Assembly (NCBI GenBank): GCA_023247915.1
Contig: JAHFFN010000015.1
Span: 1-34,013 of the forward strand
Reading direction: 5' to 3'
Length of the DNA stretch: 34,013 bases
From: Candidatus Omnitrophota bacterium
Lineage (GTDB): Bacteria; Omnitrophota; Gorgyraeia; 2-02-FULL-51-18
Notes under the pieces: model-generated
Database searches by the model: none
The model's input: the letters and a program-made list of their open reading frames with translations, nothing else
What the model was told of the DNA's origin: nothing
In this document: positions 26,501 to 26,878 of the stretch, in pieces
How the letters are laid out: each line of letters opens with the position of its first letter
How positions within the stretch are numbered: position 1 is the first letter of the stretch
Translations under genes and position numbers: made by a program

Positions 26501-26657
26501 TTTGGCTTTCGCTAGCCGATAGGGACTGTCCCCGCCAGGGGACTGTCCCTGAAACGCCGCCGTCCGACGGATAGGCATAGGCCAAATCCGTGGCTAAAAA
26601 AGTAGCCACAAGAATGGCGGCGATAGACTTTAGTATAGGTCTTTTTTTTCTGGGCAT
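5589..26657 (-). CDS. Giant 7,022-residue GARLA-punctuated polyprotein-like ORF
   Basis: One unbroken reading frame of 21,069 bp; such a length without stops can only be kept by selection. The start ATG at 26657 lacks a strong Shine-Dalgarno, but a promoter lies about 45-75 bp upstream and the first 28 residues form a textbook signal peptide (basic MPRKKRP, hydrophobic core, cleavage near AYA-YP). Twenty-five copies of a GARLA-like pentapeptide divide it into 26 modules that resemble unrelated complete proteins, listed below as separate entries. Several begin with their own Tat-like signal or membrane anchor right after the motif. It is unlike ordinary giant adhesins, which repeat one domain many times. 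Possible readings are a proteolytically processed polyprotein, an operon fused into one frame, or a giant envelope protein with linker motifs. I do not recognise a characterised homologue. Confidence 0.9.
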   Translation of the reverse strand: MPRKKRPILKSIAAILVATFLATDLAYAYPSDGGVSGTVPWRGQSLSASESQTLLLKDPSRFEAPVEFSSLKEIHKGDDKTFIIHIQDAHANLSGQQNLANSLDQIMSRYKVSLVLVEGGSKDDTLTPIKEVAPPEVWKRVAKSFLMEGKISGEEYLNLISDHPMKIMGIEDRELYLKSVRAYGDLAERREAILEYLKRIDSGLEKLKRKLYPKELIEYEALGDRRQELGDSKIKKLLELAQLNTSTSQQLNNFPTLQKLSILLEQEKSIDFNLANLEQAALIQEIDKKGGGSELRDYLSRASKLNQNKLAQFSYFRNTLNIAKTKNIQLTQYPNYAAYGDYLEEFSKIDLEELIEESERLEDEVYKAVIASEAKQSQIASSPSAPRNDIALIHAIDRYIQLLQTAYHIQMTTKEFELFKVNEPDFLTAATLAFINRKLAELGYFTDLLPYENYLEEGKAALENFYASVAERDLSFMKNSERILKEENAQVAILIAGGYHTSHLTKLFKEKGYSYAVLAPTVTSETNQAKYERLLLEPVKKEIKIVSTSSESALEKDFIQLKKANDDVRTERIAEALDGARLAQLVGAAARIAHTEDKAAAMMLESAIGANRSASAKKSAGLSSAPLAPRGARLVAAQQILEAVFERQESKALSLLIQASDKVGVLNSMRDLWETTALGYEKLVGDSKEEFQVRADRFVDFLKIIVASEHPDFIPLRVLASQIVESIQKGQLYIDFNIALKKRKEEAYQIYLKKKSSRRGNDTVAAKVAAQYKLRKDINQLTKNGEQCPSAEEFDQFYQAITEPGDSKLVTDNLVMVFSIFAEKENTEGAGKFLDLLISRVDASEPLKVMGPMVVRDKADFVTGALEMIPPGGTEAGYLKKLFGSVNLVEIIQNSQTRYNGWIFGISLEQFRRSALVLIVELDYKNVSRDLEGMLGESIIGEFSNVRLEAHTARDINVVRDIINNFIDSRSLHLQSKSEELLDIKRRLIELVLLDRDLGSGARLAGKTNGGEWMRDGGKTATPQSPMAQPSVGARLADLALTPSTVPLERAYFSPTDAAVASEILDYLAGNPKIAQHFSTKDLAEDVNLTFASKKFSHTTRYAYIVKALQLAKSKGYVKLLEEGRGSMGRRYYEWTGSWIVGTKLQGTIESGGRRKRLPKTAITWEEKRILAIKKSLAEQFLKMREKMKLTQAEAGKVIGKSRTVVAMIEGQPQEFSISYLRRVLNELNPNLKIKMPRMPKVKGRLTGREKKRLGFFIESTRRSLGITQKIAEQALNLPPGTFTSMEKHAYQHSTTELREVMARFQNPRVVARLQELKDAAEIERVLEELKGLSITPILNDEAKAIVRSFLEGKEKGRFDALAERLARANQMGSSLEEAERLLVAALVGVEEGLNKESISEFISKHQPWITAQIRVSASAKGWGIERDLVANVLKKIRRYYAKATPYGARLATASSKWEHRLSSYSFPIINSTEETTETGDLRKDLPAVVTALGNDPKNLVYLRRLAAKVNRALRRIPAGERELIRTNRGVQLPEYLHETDFTAEVYPADFTNLFRDARINLASLLASIRDRDFNLSSEASAQILIHSYGHVVESNGGIVWNETAVGVTEKAALKLQREQLVEKFGLDKTKPTHEDQDPMYWLGRAESDLLAEVYRNQVQPNGSFKTAFARERYPRFFVSSENWKQHLNTEMGIIAFAQHMVMFEKTGSLRLAQAAIEKLIAPLPFPNRNLFVETYQYLSNYFDSHHYDPNWVKKFKGARLAKFKLTSRRRFLANAAKLLAGGAFASCFAAIPEKVPDESVADKKFQQFMKSLSQKPLLKGYRPSTEGGLDNSNKILGELVPLRKKLQDPNLTEPQLREQCLQTYRKIINLFPDEFKAGLDMRLADDAAIDQFYVRLRDYFGFNGMVVFYEGRSKKMPYYFIPALAFIVVDVEKNTGVPVVVSIGKDRSFEEHRGLGFTLNGTPMIASAAIQEEKKSLENLRAETMKDKITFGKALSYESEREGKRVQSLFQDDVLEGSDYLFRRLISLMPKDVEGEILKDGGYHEEQHQRDYGLNLDKKTLELRARIKSLRHAPWHRMLSLAIHHKYSGNTGDVLVNQIEQEIKEAIVKIILDDPKSYQALIELSIPDIPSSVSQQSIVTAQLYKFVLPENKNKLEALTQKLAEHYGFTDLFPKPSGARLAENPNRRLFLKNVLGAAFLAASAGDLATQEQPTAKTQEKPWQDFKDTQSFEGIKECLLQTLEWMKKSNYPFPAVLDAYAEALKNATPIMGDLERAPILTKMLLTKDRPLISINVKTLSGILTAVKGGGDKSAELFLENVVSMLGREAWGLAYLKESSEEGDELSILRKNIAKSLEEFNYDADKTLAKHDQDIEKLAAFTIAGEAFEVYRQLEVADWARAVFSIPAPKIRADDPNKTWLQELESRRSSLESILEYELSLWLPPSLSNYFVAGGFNPQSARTPISQFAYDSFVVSEMQKGKKGFEAAVIRSYFEKNGRVPKELFRNSAKRLAPLVERIVKKYEKRIKEAYPSKPTGKAGARLAEYKNPPWLPNREVLEKLAASRHIAVVVDPKPEDIFTRKWIQFDQDLDVTVPVGSQAFSNKDVQRWSMLNNLSVTQIFKEMQLPETTTGLVVLYTSDLVSSKKPVSFERILLEEILHVISDDERPVQHDVHINLAMEAVTNFFILMFYPEDKVSEFYSPHVDWSDDEKRALIARYFVQKGNSPDFQAILSRLAADIPKNVSIPVGEGHQNIQSILLGGFADDEGYQNHLKACVAYLVKTHAFAGLTISTERNFGARLAAQPFTSDPTLLSLKLKAYQEWIDAFLSDYAERYPELEFHALAEAFKELVQRPIHEDDWEARYVDAVGKHFSEARPSIDNDTLKYALRTLVNKSKNEDFSPEDIEALVEYIKSAHPVEKKQNESKSGKKQIEISLVKQDDEETEELMSEFGNEFEVYLAVGLSKETRADFERMFSPSADDEAVQYGILSANGKIVSLLRIGYRNGIIPTLHNMPLKKLTFELWSLTRQRTANPSDFLDLPLVGNQWIHRVEKINDGDSLSRIRMTYEVPKGTRLAQRPWLSNLFDLEKLRRWVNAHPRKWRPLIRLIAKNIHHVSQEKFEEALQEAVDDFKSKFSGSYLMMNLEMSQPDSVEWVRSLVLEKGLPAPVNPDLSQSMIEALRANPEVLDVVIADDASYTGDALGSYILRIQEHFPERKLRFHVLVPFMTRASVSTVKKKVSERTPSKIYFYKHRQIETLEEILKKASPKYIQMAKELYAGHHSDLNFDDYNFEHDKVRTLTYFDHKVPDTLSFFKHILDGWVLGLNGRFQVSKGRFSLIPKTVEPYHPDYQEWAKRQIRHGRRRTSGVPVAAGARLSALKNFSVVLSIALALVTGNYFIERHLFKAFPEITVAVDEKDEADRASIERYYQEFFKSYPETKYKIWINHPQEELKQPSTFLSPTIHYVSNKNIIALGLSAFVFVPLLCLYLLSNLSKKSKGDKGYFFNETISVFSVITFFAVALNTADMVRFRAVFDYFWYFSALSPGDFIFLSSIGFLFGRLVYGALNSTPHRGARLAKDSKNKKPEIGRRRLLQTGLILGGGLLLVGGTAITRLLNAKRQTQNQAPVQARPRKLTDEEWFGELVKTTREIHQGYKAIAENKKYFESTNSFIGRDLVSGRDVYMLNENHFETYSLELAVSFLRDRLPDFRKNPKKWLFIDENLLLREATMKRDGKGLGNPHDLLIRTSEHFNIPRIGPIKTVAQWEVIQEAIQRGKGYALNPYSPEEVIAMAVTLFALAQYRPDIADEVVGIKTDRLLSDWKKEASGYAFNREKIIEIAKELLARKTAPSPDRERPVFTVRDRELESLIRRVADEKTEEAVTKVIKDNPGVEKIFVILGRNHSLSVLNGIEKASLRPGKGARLADANTYKDSLRKSLVVAGIIGIASCAVMTLSFLGPSILVSYLPTVLKFWLIISAAIFASRFQGHVWKQIGIMALPIVWIGLLGGHPVGLKQVLFTIGGVLATFAGTLLSKGYISKASSQSPKEIFYSSLRWSLIVTTISRFMLYTAFMPFILGTSVSGAFLRTIFDQGIASTFAHVPSTMMLGMIFGEKINVWKDITKGNFGDLWRSNTVKAILRLYPINFLFWYVALTINYSLAGNNEILFFTNQTFIHFVWVGFLERHIRRNFEASGARLSTRRDGSEVIDGAGDLSRLRLVEPTTVLKGFYSPRTGSSVIFRKGMKIKPGSEVLILGGGTGADAILAASLGAKKVYVTDLNTANIELNVSQSKFRDRIVVLKGDLFNIAELKGKKFDHIFMNSWIEDKLVYRLLSEANTYLKEGGTLGLTYAAHPLFLSQIYEFGWKPQSVFGFNKARKAQEAPKLVMAMEPAAPMDVLDVAGEALSNFTGLEQKDYDYGFFTLIRRAPEDFERARRYQQDYFDLHLSIGTNGDASFVYGDVQDRVMNEYPSLTYLDPTDNSKSLGDRLLFLTARNTKAAAESSSRLEVSDEMFEPPAAGARLASSTKEGIRKRVWVPTLAALLMLIPLVQSRKGASKSSEENGVAQTQTQKKKVSEVSWSEPGNIFQKTSSRRQRPFSVNREPVDLVALNKAQIEYTVEELNKSSYRGWTASQEYGDLNGAIAESMEGMRLRGELARLYAIETYSFYSRAQDVKGFYDSRTGVYSATFDNQTYYFADDGQATHILTPLTPEQVQIIYEDWRTQQIIENQDGSLTVPGLKRIQKELIPINPPDAAARLAAKKKGLSLDEASVLLRGLHQVANLSGEELEKDLGWSELLAAELTRHPIDKMVVVGDGLRTLPLFLALMGKEVLFVDKNDEKTYAIEEAVLLLNRKVNFKLRVKTVTSEIGVLNLSEHGLSPHSYDAMTFAGLMGGAPEGDPGKWLKKASELLKSKAYLVIDETNLGKNSLIDNFPGSFTDPQLLAAGRFFHDGYNKLDRIPNRLYAVNNPAATGARLADSQVAVGTYFARIQAGDEKVFEELTEVFSEEEIHIAIQVLEKCIFELDEVAQGRMIHLAFKALKGIRRDNKKTSIQGKAAGEIVMGIYEKALLKLPDSVEESLKSDLINDNLFPLFIDETEFVPMSLVSAVGHVLEVGGKWPKRHAFRALQTLALNLKANEAIRQEAHQILEKFIFEEFEKQNFDDEIARVKERYRDHLVGVGMSLENIPQAVMSAMNLERQKTGEIFFKNGRPDIPETQNPKLAMNVSQGHQEIMDALVSAGSDNLTHCHIILIRNKTNQRQAFLHVWEGIKHALGTYHIDFILEALGEGEKEAVYIKSTAAENEDIISGSESYLKRKGITTNRIIPFYQPKLLTWGVVYRPATNQVVIYQGGEKPKAYLLEAFTQGSRLGSIQQAWNWFKGMPGWFKWFAAINVAAFLGYAIAAFWLFDSNSPVKQAVTTVAQTNAPPAPVSQITISNLTNIPSKSTSSFQQITNRAYTAIDRYRILFDLYGTNLFAPSEKEDVVALWTSIAFFETSIHHRQQLGGGPAMISDVQIEPEQAKTILNRALTAYRGSAQEIVLLKGLSLQMQKEIRSLADRIEQERGQQGKNKSYKDASLVTDLKKMLESPDMIARLTILNIYQGLFQNKLTLPKADDYKTIAQVYKQIWRPGESIQDRLILKAWFVHKIFREGFEWKDLQNHFDFYLELDAIYADLQSARNRMRGRNPDGEAAVKLISSAQKRKATLEKKIKEGRFNTISQDERKLLLEAVQLNISGFQGSLADGKIPRGARLTMRHSLEALREQSHTQAAEVWQAQLKRIGQHHPKSSIRRIFIFEPHKIKKEMLKQTVEALQSKVAKIYTFDQSRRAPYRHRWVLVNPTLKKQTISSEKSAVDLLIVDASSISDAGVKRAKGILRAKSQSHRLVVLCMAEHESDTDVFIRRFQTQINPETLDHDFLFLASQARLVERFDDMFKILNPQKGARLAWADLKEMGIALSHGLRIHDSMIRREFIQPAVQKLSLDTDDLRAFYDQAPLSSDERHDLGYLLNQLHVIVSFDTGMGAPGFGETSDFREWSRQHAHTVHDGDYYHAERAGLVLFYSQEAPSTFIASVLKKFDEIDHSELSPRKKISSKLGLLSVVNFNAKTLRVFTTSALFKELNQKISVILTDALATGHFDGTTFHGFAELNKALTKGWYSPEWIRSDKDVQTVRDFLRKQLLPQKAKEIGLFLDRAPAANKDENAEALLAAAAFAEISWDELQIEIDDPTYLNIFHRLMEGLNRKKPYQYHDVRTRLFAALALAGLIEHRASKSQRHDFLNAVIRELGRSTGSDNYKIFLALTLTLLHGSFDSLDDESRHQMQNILSKKGLKSSDKTIAALAASGLVTLRFGAYGARLSKGDDTDVQALLDFSVNNPVEFNIALDANEWIQVKVEAIKPGQFSVAFTFMLKGVPEFEPQTIRVMGRSESETPRAVALELLDLKSRHTLRWVSLEAKNKVPMATLNFLEQGLSRKVGARLAGNILLSLRDQVQQLKRNIASSAVKSREINRVLIIADNPVRQKMFKDQFEFLGRSGIEFYTPQGSQAAQDGFDAYEAANRTGKFFDVIIIDDQTSLATSLIKSFSVLEQDNPNPSFIILISENISEATETSRISVDLLSPYFFSAANPQDPSFRDFIATVNSGARLAKKTPDLRSETYVGGSIFIENIGGKPGIGIKASIRIPSISQKAESPRFLERFGARLTTTAFAAEDVSGIARESKLLLAKALLANGLRNIPINLTIKGSEKIAVIGGDISRTKTGEKEGVVRFYGPNELDKFGVEPFAILKIEPALMEEAHLSHAALSVKTRQIEATPALEYFTSVMQARRWHEKVRVDTRSNLVIAVPLSEDATISAQEKQITAQIFKALQPIFKCNVSLVYTKERVFNGEALNLVDGVAPTGDFRVIVLAHPGRTQILKNIDGRAGFFPMPEVKANGELIEAGPYAAAFMLADLAAPNMEEGAGARLAANDFFQQLLRMAIGSKYIQITDRAEVISAMLRADKTKETLYFKILFEPLQPIRFKHILEAVQMVIEAIGTAA
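5592..5807 (-). other. Module 25 (residues 6951-7022): C-terminal module, unknown
   Basis: 72 residues after the last motif copy, ending VIEAIGTAA and a TAA stop. Helical ends around two short strands. It does not look like an LPxTG, GlyGly-CTERM or type IX sorting tail, so no C-terminal surface-sorting signal is visible. Confidence 0.3.
5823..6593 (-). other. Module 24 (residues 6689-6945): unknown soluble module
   Basis: 257 residues with alternating alpha/beta character (NIPINLTIKGSEKIAVIGGD, NLVIAVPLSEDATIS, FRVIVLAHPGRTQI). No leader and no recognised motif. It ends NMEEGAGARLAA. Confidence 0.28.
6609..6761 (-). other. Module 23 (residues 6633-6683): fragment resembling the end of a histidine-kinase ATPase domain
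   Basis: 51 residues. GGSIFIENIGGKPGIGIKAS followed by IRIP resembles the last strands of HATPase_c domains (GGxI-x-V/I-E-N-x-x-GxGxxF-x-I-x-LP). The N, G1 and ATP-lid parts are absent, so it cannot bind ATP alone. Either a remnant of a lost kinase or a coincidental beta hairpin. Confidence 0.35.
6777..7259 (-). other. Module 22 (residues 6467-6627): receiver-like domain
   Basis: NRVLIIADNPVRQKMFKDQF (6495-6514) and FDVIIIDDQTS (6550-6560), then SFIILISENIS, match the strand order of CheY-type receivers, with Asp6556 or Asp6557 near the phosphoacceptor position. The usual conserved Lys after strand 5 is not evident. It sits next to a histidine-kinase-like tail (module 23), the order reversed from most hybrid kinases. 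Confidence 0.4.
7275..7622 (-). other. Module 21 (residues 6346-6461): small beta-rich module, unknown
   Basis: 116 residues with alternating hydrophobic strands (NEWIQVKVEAIKPGQFSVAF, TIRVMGRSES, HTLRWVSLEA), which suggests a compact beta domain. No motif recognised. Confidence 0.3.
7638..8852 (-). other. Module 20 (residues 5936-6340): unknown helical module
   Basis: 405 residues without leader or membrane segment. A His/Asp-containing stretch (REWSRQHAHTVHDGDYYHAERAG broken over 5936+105 onward) might bind metal. The C-terminal 130 residues are short helices (LFAALALAGLIEH, IFLALTLTLLHG) suggesting a HEAT-like fold. No family assigned. Confidence 0.28.
8868..9428 (-). other. Module 19 (residues 5744-5930): degenerate receiver-like domain
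   Basis: Strand RRIFIFEPHKIKKEMLKQTV, then AVDLLIVDASS, then HRLVVLCMAEHE follow the order of a CheY-type receiver (strand 1 with acidic residue, strand 3 with Asp, strand 4). The acidic pair after strand 1 is replaced by Glu-Pro, so phosphorylation is doubtful. It is the only module with a Met directly after the motif (GARLT-M), but no ribosome-binding site stands before it. Compare module 22. Confidence 0.35.
9444..10577 (-). other. Module 18 (residues 5361-5738): single-pass membrane module, unknown
   Basis: An aromatic-rich membrane helix (FKWFAAINVAAFLGYAIAAF) starts about 16 residues after the motif, followed by a Pro/Thr/Ser linker and a 300-residue helical domain. It has the topology of an anchored extracytoplasmic protein. 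A basic KSAQKR-like segment and charged coiled-coil stretch (KRKATLEKKIKEGR) lie near the end. No family recognised. Confidence 0.4.
10593..11753 (-). other. Module 17 (residues 4969-5355): unknown, helical repeat plus alpha/beta tail
   Basis: The first about 240 residues are a run of amphipathic helices typical of HEAT/ARM-like solenoids. The last 130 form an alpha/beta region with HCHIILIRNKTNQRQAF and KLLTWGVVYRPATNQVVIYQ. No leader and no catalytic motif recognised. It ends at the divergent motif GSRLG. Confidence 0.3.
11769..12407 (-). other. Module 16 (residues 4751-4963): second methyltransferase-like Rossmann module
   Basis: IDKMVVVGDGLRTLPLFLALMGKEVLFVDKND has the strand, glycine loop (4801-4810), helix, strand and acidic residue (Asp4826) of a class I methyltransferase, though the loop GDGLRT is degenerate. 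Later YDAMTFAGLMGG takes the motif IV place. Probably SAM-binding or a decayed relative; less certain than module 14. Confidence 0.4.
12423..13112 (-). other. Module 15 (residues 4516-4745): single-pass anchored module, unknown
   Basis: Begins with a basic stretch and one membrane helix (KRVWVPTLAALLMLIPLV), then a Gln/Thr/Lys/Ser linker (AQTQTQKKKVSE) and a polar domain rich in Tyr and Asp. It has the topology of a type II anchored periplasmic protein. No recognised family. Confidence 0.4.
13128..14084 (-). other. Module 14 (residues 4192-4510): SAM-dependent methyltransferase-like
   Basis: Class I methyltransferase motif I is clear: SEVLILGGGTGADAILAASL (glycine loop 4244-4254), followed by KKVYVTDLN with the acidic ribose-binding Asp4270. 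KFDHIFMNSW is in the motif IV position and GGTLGLTYAAHP in the motif V/VI region. It would bind S-adenosylmethionine in the cytosol. The methyl acceptor is unknown. The C-terminal 130 residues have no visible motif. Confidence 0.6.
14100..14900 (-). other. Module 13 (residues 3920-4186): polytopic membrane module
   Basis: About seven hydrophobic segments, beginning SLVVAGIIGIASCAVMTLSF 11 residues after the motif and ending with IHFVWVGFLERHIRR. Few charged residues. It looks like a complete transporter-like or Mpv17-like small membrane protein, but no signature is firm enough to name a family. Confidence 0.45.
14916..15938 (-). other. Module 12 (residues 3574-3914): membrane-anchored Tiki/ChaN-like module
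   Basis: GRRRLLQTGLILGGGLLLVGG is a signal-anchor or Tat-like leader (three Arg at 3585-3587). The body has VYMLNENHFETYSLELAVSF (His3684), KWLFIDENLLL and KIFVILGRNHSLSVL (His3897). This order of Glu/His strands resembles Tiki/TraB/ChaN domains and echoes module 0, so the giant protein may carry two such domains. Remote similarity only. Confidence 0.4.
15954..16538 (-). other. Module 11 (residues 3374-3568): integral membrane module
   Basis: Four hydrophobic segments: FSVVLSIALALVTGNYF right after the motif, ALGLSAFVFVPLLCLYLL, a helix around VFSVITFFAVALNTA, and DFIFLSSIGFLFGRLVYG. An 80-residue polar loop lies between the first and second. Unknown family; reads like a complete small membrane protein. 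Confidence 0.45.
16554..17438 (-). other. Module 10 (residues 3074-3368): phosphoribosyltransferase-like domain
   Basis: The segment LDVVIADDASYTGDAL (core DDASYTG, residues 3190-3196) matches the PRPP-binding loop of type I phosphoribosyltransferases (hydrophobic strand, Asp-Asp, x-x-TG). A second signature, LTYFDHKVPDTLSF (FDHK at 3299-3302), resembles the conserved FDHK-x-x-D block I associate with stand-alone PRTase-like proteins. This is an intracellular-type nucleotide-handling domain. Substrate unknown. The tail is basic (RQIRHGRRRTSG). Confidence 0.5.
17454..18260 (-). other. Module 9 (residues 2800-3068): unknown, two-part module
   Basis: The N-terminal half is helical (LKLKAYQEWIDAFLSDYAER) and joined by a Lys/Glu/Ser linker (KKQNESKSGKK) to a mixed alpha/beta half (FEVYLAVGLSKETRADFERM, VQYGILSANGKIVSLLRIGY). 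No recognised motif and no leader. It ends at the variant motif GTRLA. Confidence 0.28.
18276..19031 (-). other. Module 8 (residues 2543-2794): unknown, His/Glu-rich helix
   Basis: 252 residues with no leader. A segment SFERILLEEILHVISDDERP, followed by HDVHINLAMEAVTNFF, places Glu and His residues in helices as in some metal-dependent peptidases, but without a clean HExxH. Later VGEGHQNIQSILLGGFADD. No family assigned. Confidence 0.28.
19047..20111 (-). other. Module 7 (residues 2183-2537): Tat-signal-like exported module, unknown
   Basis: Begins ENPNRRLFLKNVLGAAFLAASAG immediately after the motif: Arg-Arg-x-F-L-K followed by a hydrophobic core and small residues, as in twin-arginine signals. 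The rest is helical and charged, with no known catalytic motif. It ends KPTGKAGARLA. It has the same layout as module 6 (motif, RR signal, about 350-400 residue body). Confidence 0.4.
20127..21371 (-). other. Module 6 (residues 1763-2177): Tat-signal-like module with HEEQH motif
   Basis: Directly after the motif comes TSRRRFLANAAKLLAGG, close to the twin-arginine consensus S-R-R-x-F-L-K, followed by a hydrophobic core with a possible lipobox-like GAFASC. There is no ATG, GTG or TTG between motif and signal. Residues 2045-2049 read HEEQH, an HExxH-type zinc-binding pattern, within GGYHEEQHQRDYG. This suggests an exported metallopeptidase-like or metal-binding domain. The third zinc ligand cannot be identified by eye. 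Confidence 0.45.
21387..22301 (-). other. Module 5 (residues 1453-1757): unknown soluble module
   Basis: 305 residues with no signal peptide or membrane segment. A His-containing segment ILIHSYGHVVESNGG and an acidic THEDQDPMYWLGRAESDLLAEVYR are the most motif-like parts. The HSYGH pair followed by Glu suggests a metal site, but it does not match HExxH and I assign no family. Confidence 0.3.
22317..23546 (-). other. Module 4 (residues 1038-1447): DNA-binding module with XRE-type HTH
   Basis: An N-terminal segment (about 1053-1138) resembles a winged helix. An XRE/HTH_3-type helix-turn-helix follows at about 1177-1228 (core MKLTQAEAGKVIGKSRTVVAMIEG). A second, weaker HTH-like segment is at about 1252-1304 (SLGITQKIAEQALNLPPGTF). 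The C-terminal 120 residues are helical. Basic segments GGRRKRLPK and KMPRMPKVKGR surround the HTH. A sequence-specific DNA-binding domain belongs in the cytoplasm, which clashes with the signal peptide at the protein's start unless this module is released. Confidence 0.6.
23562..23642 (-). other. Module 3 (residues 1006-1032): 27-residue linker
   Basis: The shortest interval between motif copies: Gly/Thr/Pro-rich and polar (KTNGGEWMRDGGKT, then PQSPMAQPS). Probably unstructured. Two motif copies this close could free a short peptide if the motif is a cleavage site. Confidence 0.4.
23658..24752 (-). other. Module 2 (residues 636-1000): helical module, unknown
   Basis: 365 residues, mostly charged and alpha-helical in character, with no signal peptide, membrane segment or recognised motif. 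It contains a basic stretch (KKRKEEAYQIYLKKKSSRRG). The pattern of short amphipathic helices could suit a HEAT-like solenoid, but this is weak. The underlying DNA looks more AT-rich than the flanking housekeeping genes. Confidence 0.3.
24768..24908 (-). other. Module 1 (residues 584-630): short Ala/Ser-rich linker
   Basis: 47 residues between two motif copies, rich in Ala and Ser (GAAARIAHTEDKAAAMML, then NRSASAKKSAG). Too short and low in complexity for an enzyme; probably a linker or the remnant of a lost module. It ends APRGARLV. Confidence 0.4.
25491..25553. repeat. 63-bp palindromic repeat element inserted in frame (SEAKQS type)
   Basis: Perfect 11-bp terminal inverted repeats (GTCATTGCGAG and CTCGCAATGAC) enclose an inner palindrome (GAAGCAATC / GATTGCTTC). 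The length is 21 codons and it is in frame, encoding VIASEAKQSQIASSPSAPR plus ND at residues 369-389 of the giant protein. The peptide IASEAKQS is the familiar translation of a small dispersed palindromic element found in many bacterial genomes. It interrupts module 0 without breaking the frame. Confidence 0.85.
26521..26550. repeat. Imperfect palindromic repeat next to the signal peptide
   Basis: Two copies of GGGACTGTCCC-type sequence (AGGGACTGTCCCC at 26521-26533 and GGGGACTGTCCCT at 26538-26550) around GCCA. They form both a direct repeat and, with one central mismatch, an inverted repeat. It encodes residues 36-45 (about SGTVPWRGQS), just after the signal peptide cleavage region. Probably another small dispersed repeat read in frame. 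Confidence 0.6.
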
Positions 26658-26702
26658 AAGCTATCTGTTTGATTTAATTAAAACTATTAAATTATTACTA
26701 AT

Positions 26703-26730
26703 AGTATACATTAATAAATACTAATTTCAA
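26703..26730 (-). promoter_or_regulatory. Probable sigma70-type promoter of the giant gene
   Basis: On the minus strand TTGAAA, a 16-bp AT-rich spacer and TATACT preceded by TG (extended -10). It lies about 45-73 bp upstream of the giant gene's ATG in a 221-bp AT-rich gap, implying a leader of about 40 nt. Both hexamers are close to consensus. Confidence 0.6.
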
Positions 26731-26833
26731 ATTAAACGCAAAGATATTTTATTCTTAACTCTTTTAACATCAATAGGTTATGACCTATAAAGTGATAGTT
26801 TACACAAGAAAAATGAAAAATACCAAATATTCA

Positions 26834-26871
26834 AAGGTGGGCTAATCAACTAAGGATGAGCACCCCACCTT
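26834..26871. terminator. Hairpin downstream of the OGG1-type gene (weak terminator)
   Basis: 8-bp stem AAGGTGGG / CCCACCTT with a 22-nt loop, 8 bases past the OGG1-type stop on the minus strand. The loop is long and there is only a short T-run after it, so it may be a weak terminator or only a structural hairpin separating the gene from the giant gene's promoter. Confidence 0.3.
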
Positions 26872-26878
26872 AGGGATT

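Larger units (their letters stand above)
24924..26657 (-). other. Module 0 (residues 1-578): signal peptide plus Tiki/TraB/ChaN-like domain
   Basis: Signal peptide at residues 1-28. After a linker, FIIHIQDAHAN (83-92), then LVLVEGG (114-120), and far downstream ILIAGGYHTSHLTKLF (493-508). This order (GxxH-like strand, VEG strand, distant GGYH) resembles the Tiki/TraB/ChaN superfamily of metal- or haem-related hydrolase-like domains. The middle 200-470 is charged and helical, with coiled-coil character. A 21-codon palindromic repeat is inserted at residues 369-389. Function is inference from pattern only; the residues that would bind metal need a structure model. Confidence 0.45.

Noticed and set aside
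5589-26657. Giant frame as an assembly or sequencing artefact joining separate genes
   Set aside because: All 25 motif copies are in one frame and every junction would need loss of a stop and start without frameshift; chance error cannot do this 25 times. Read mapping would still be useful confirmation.
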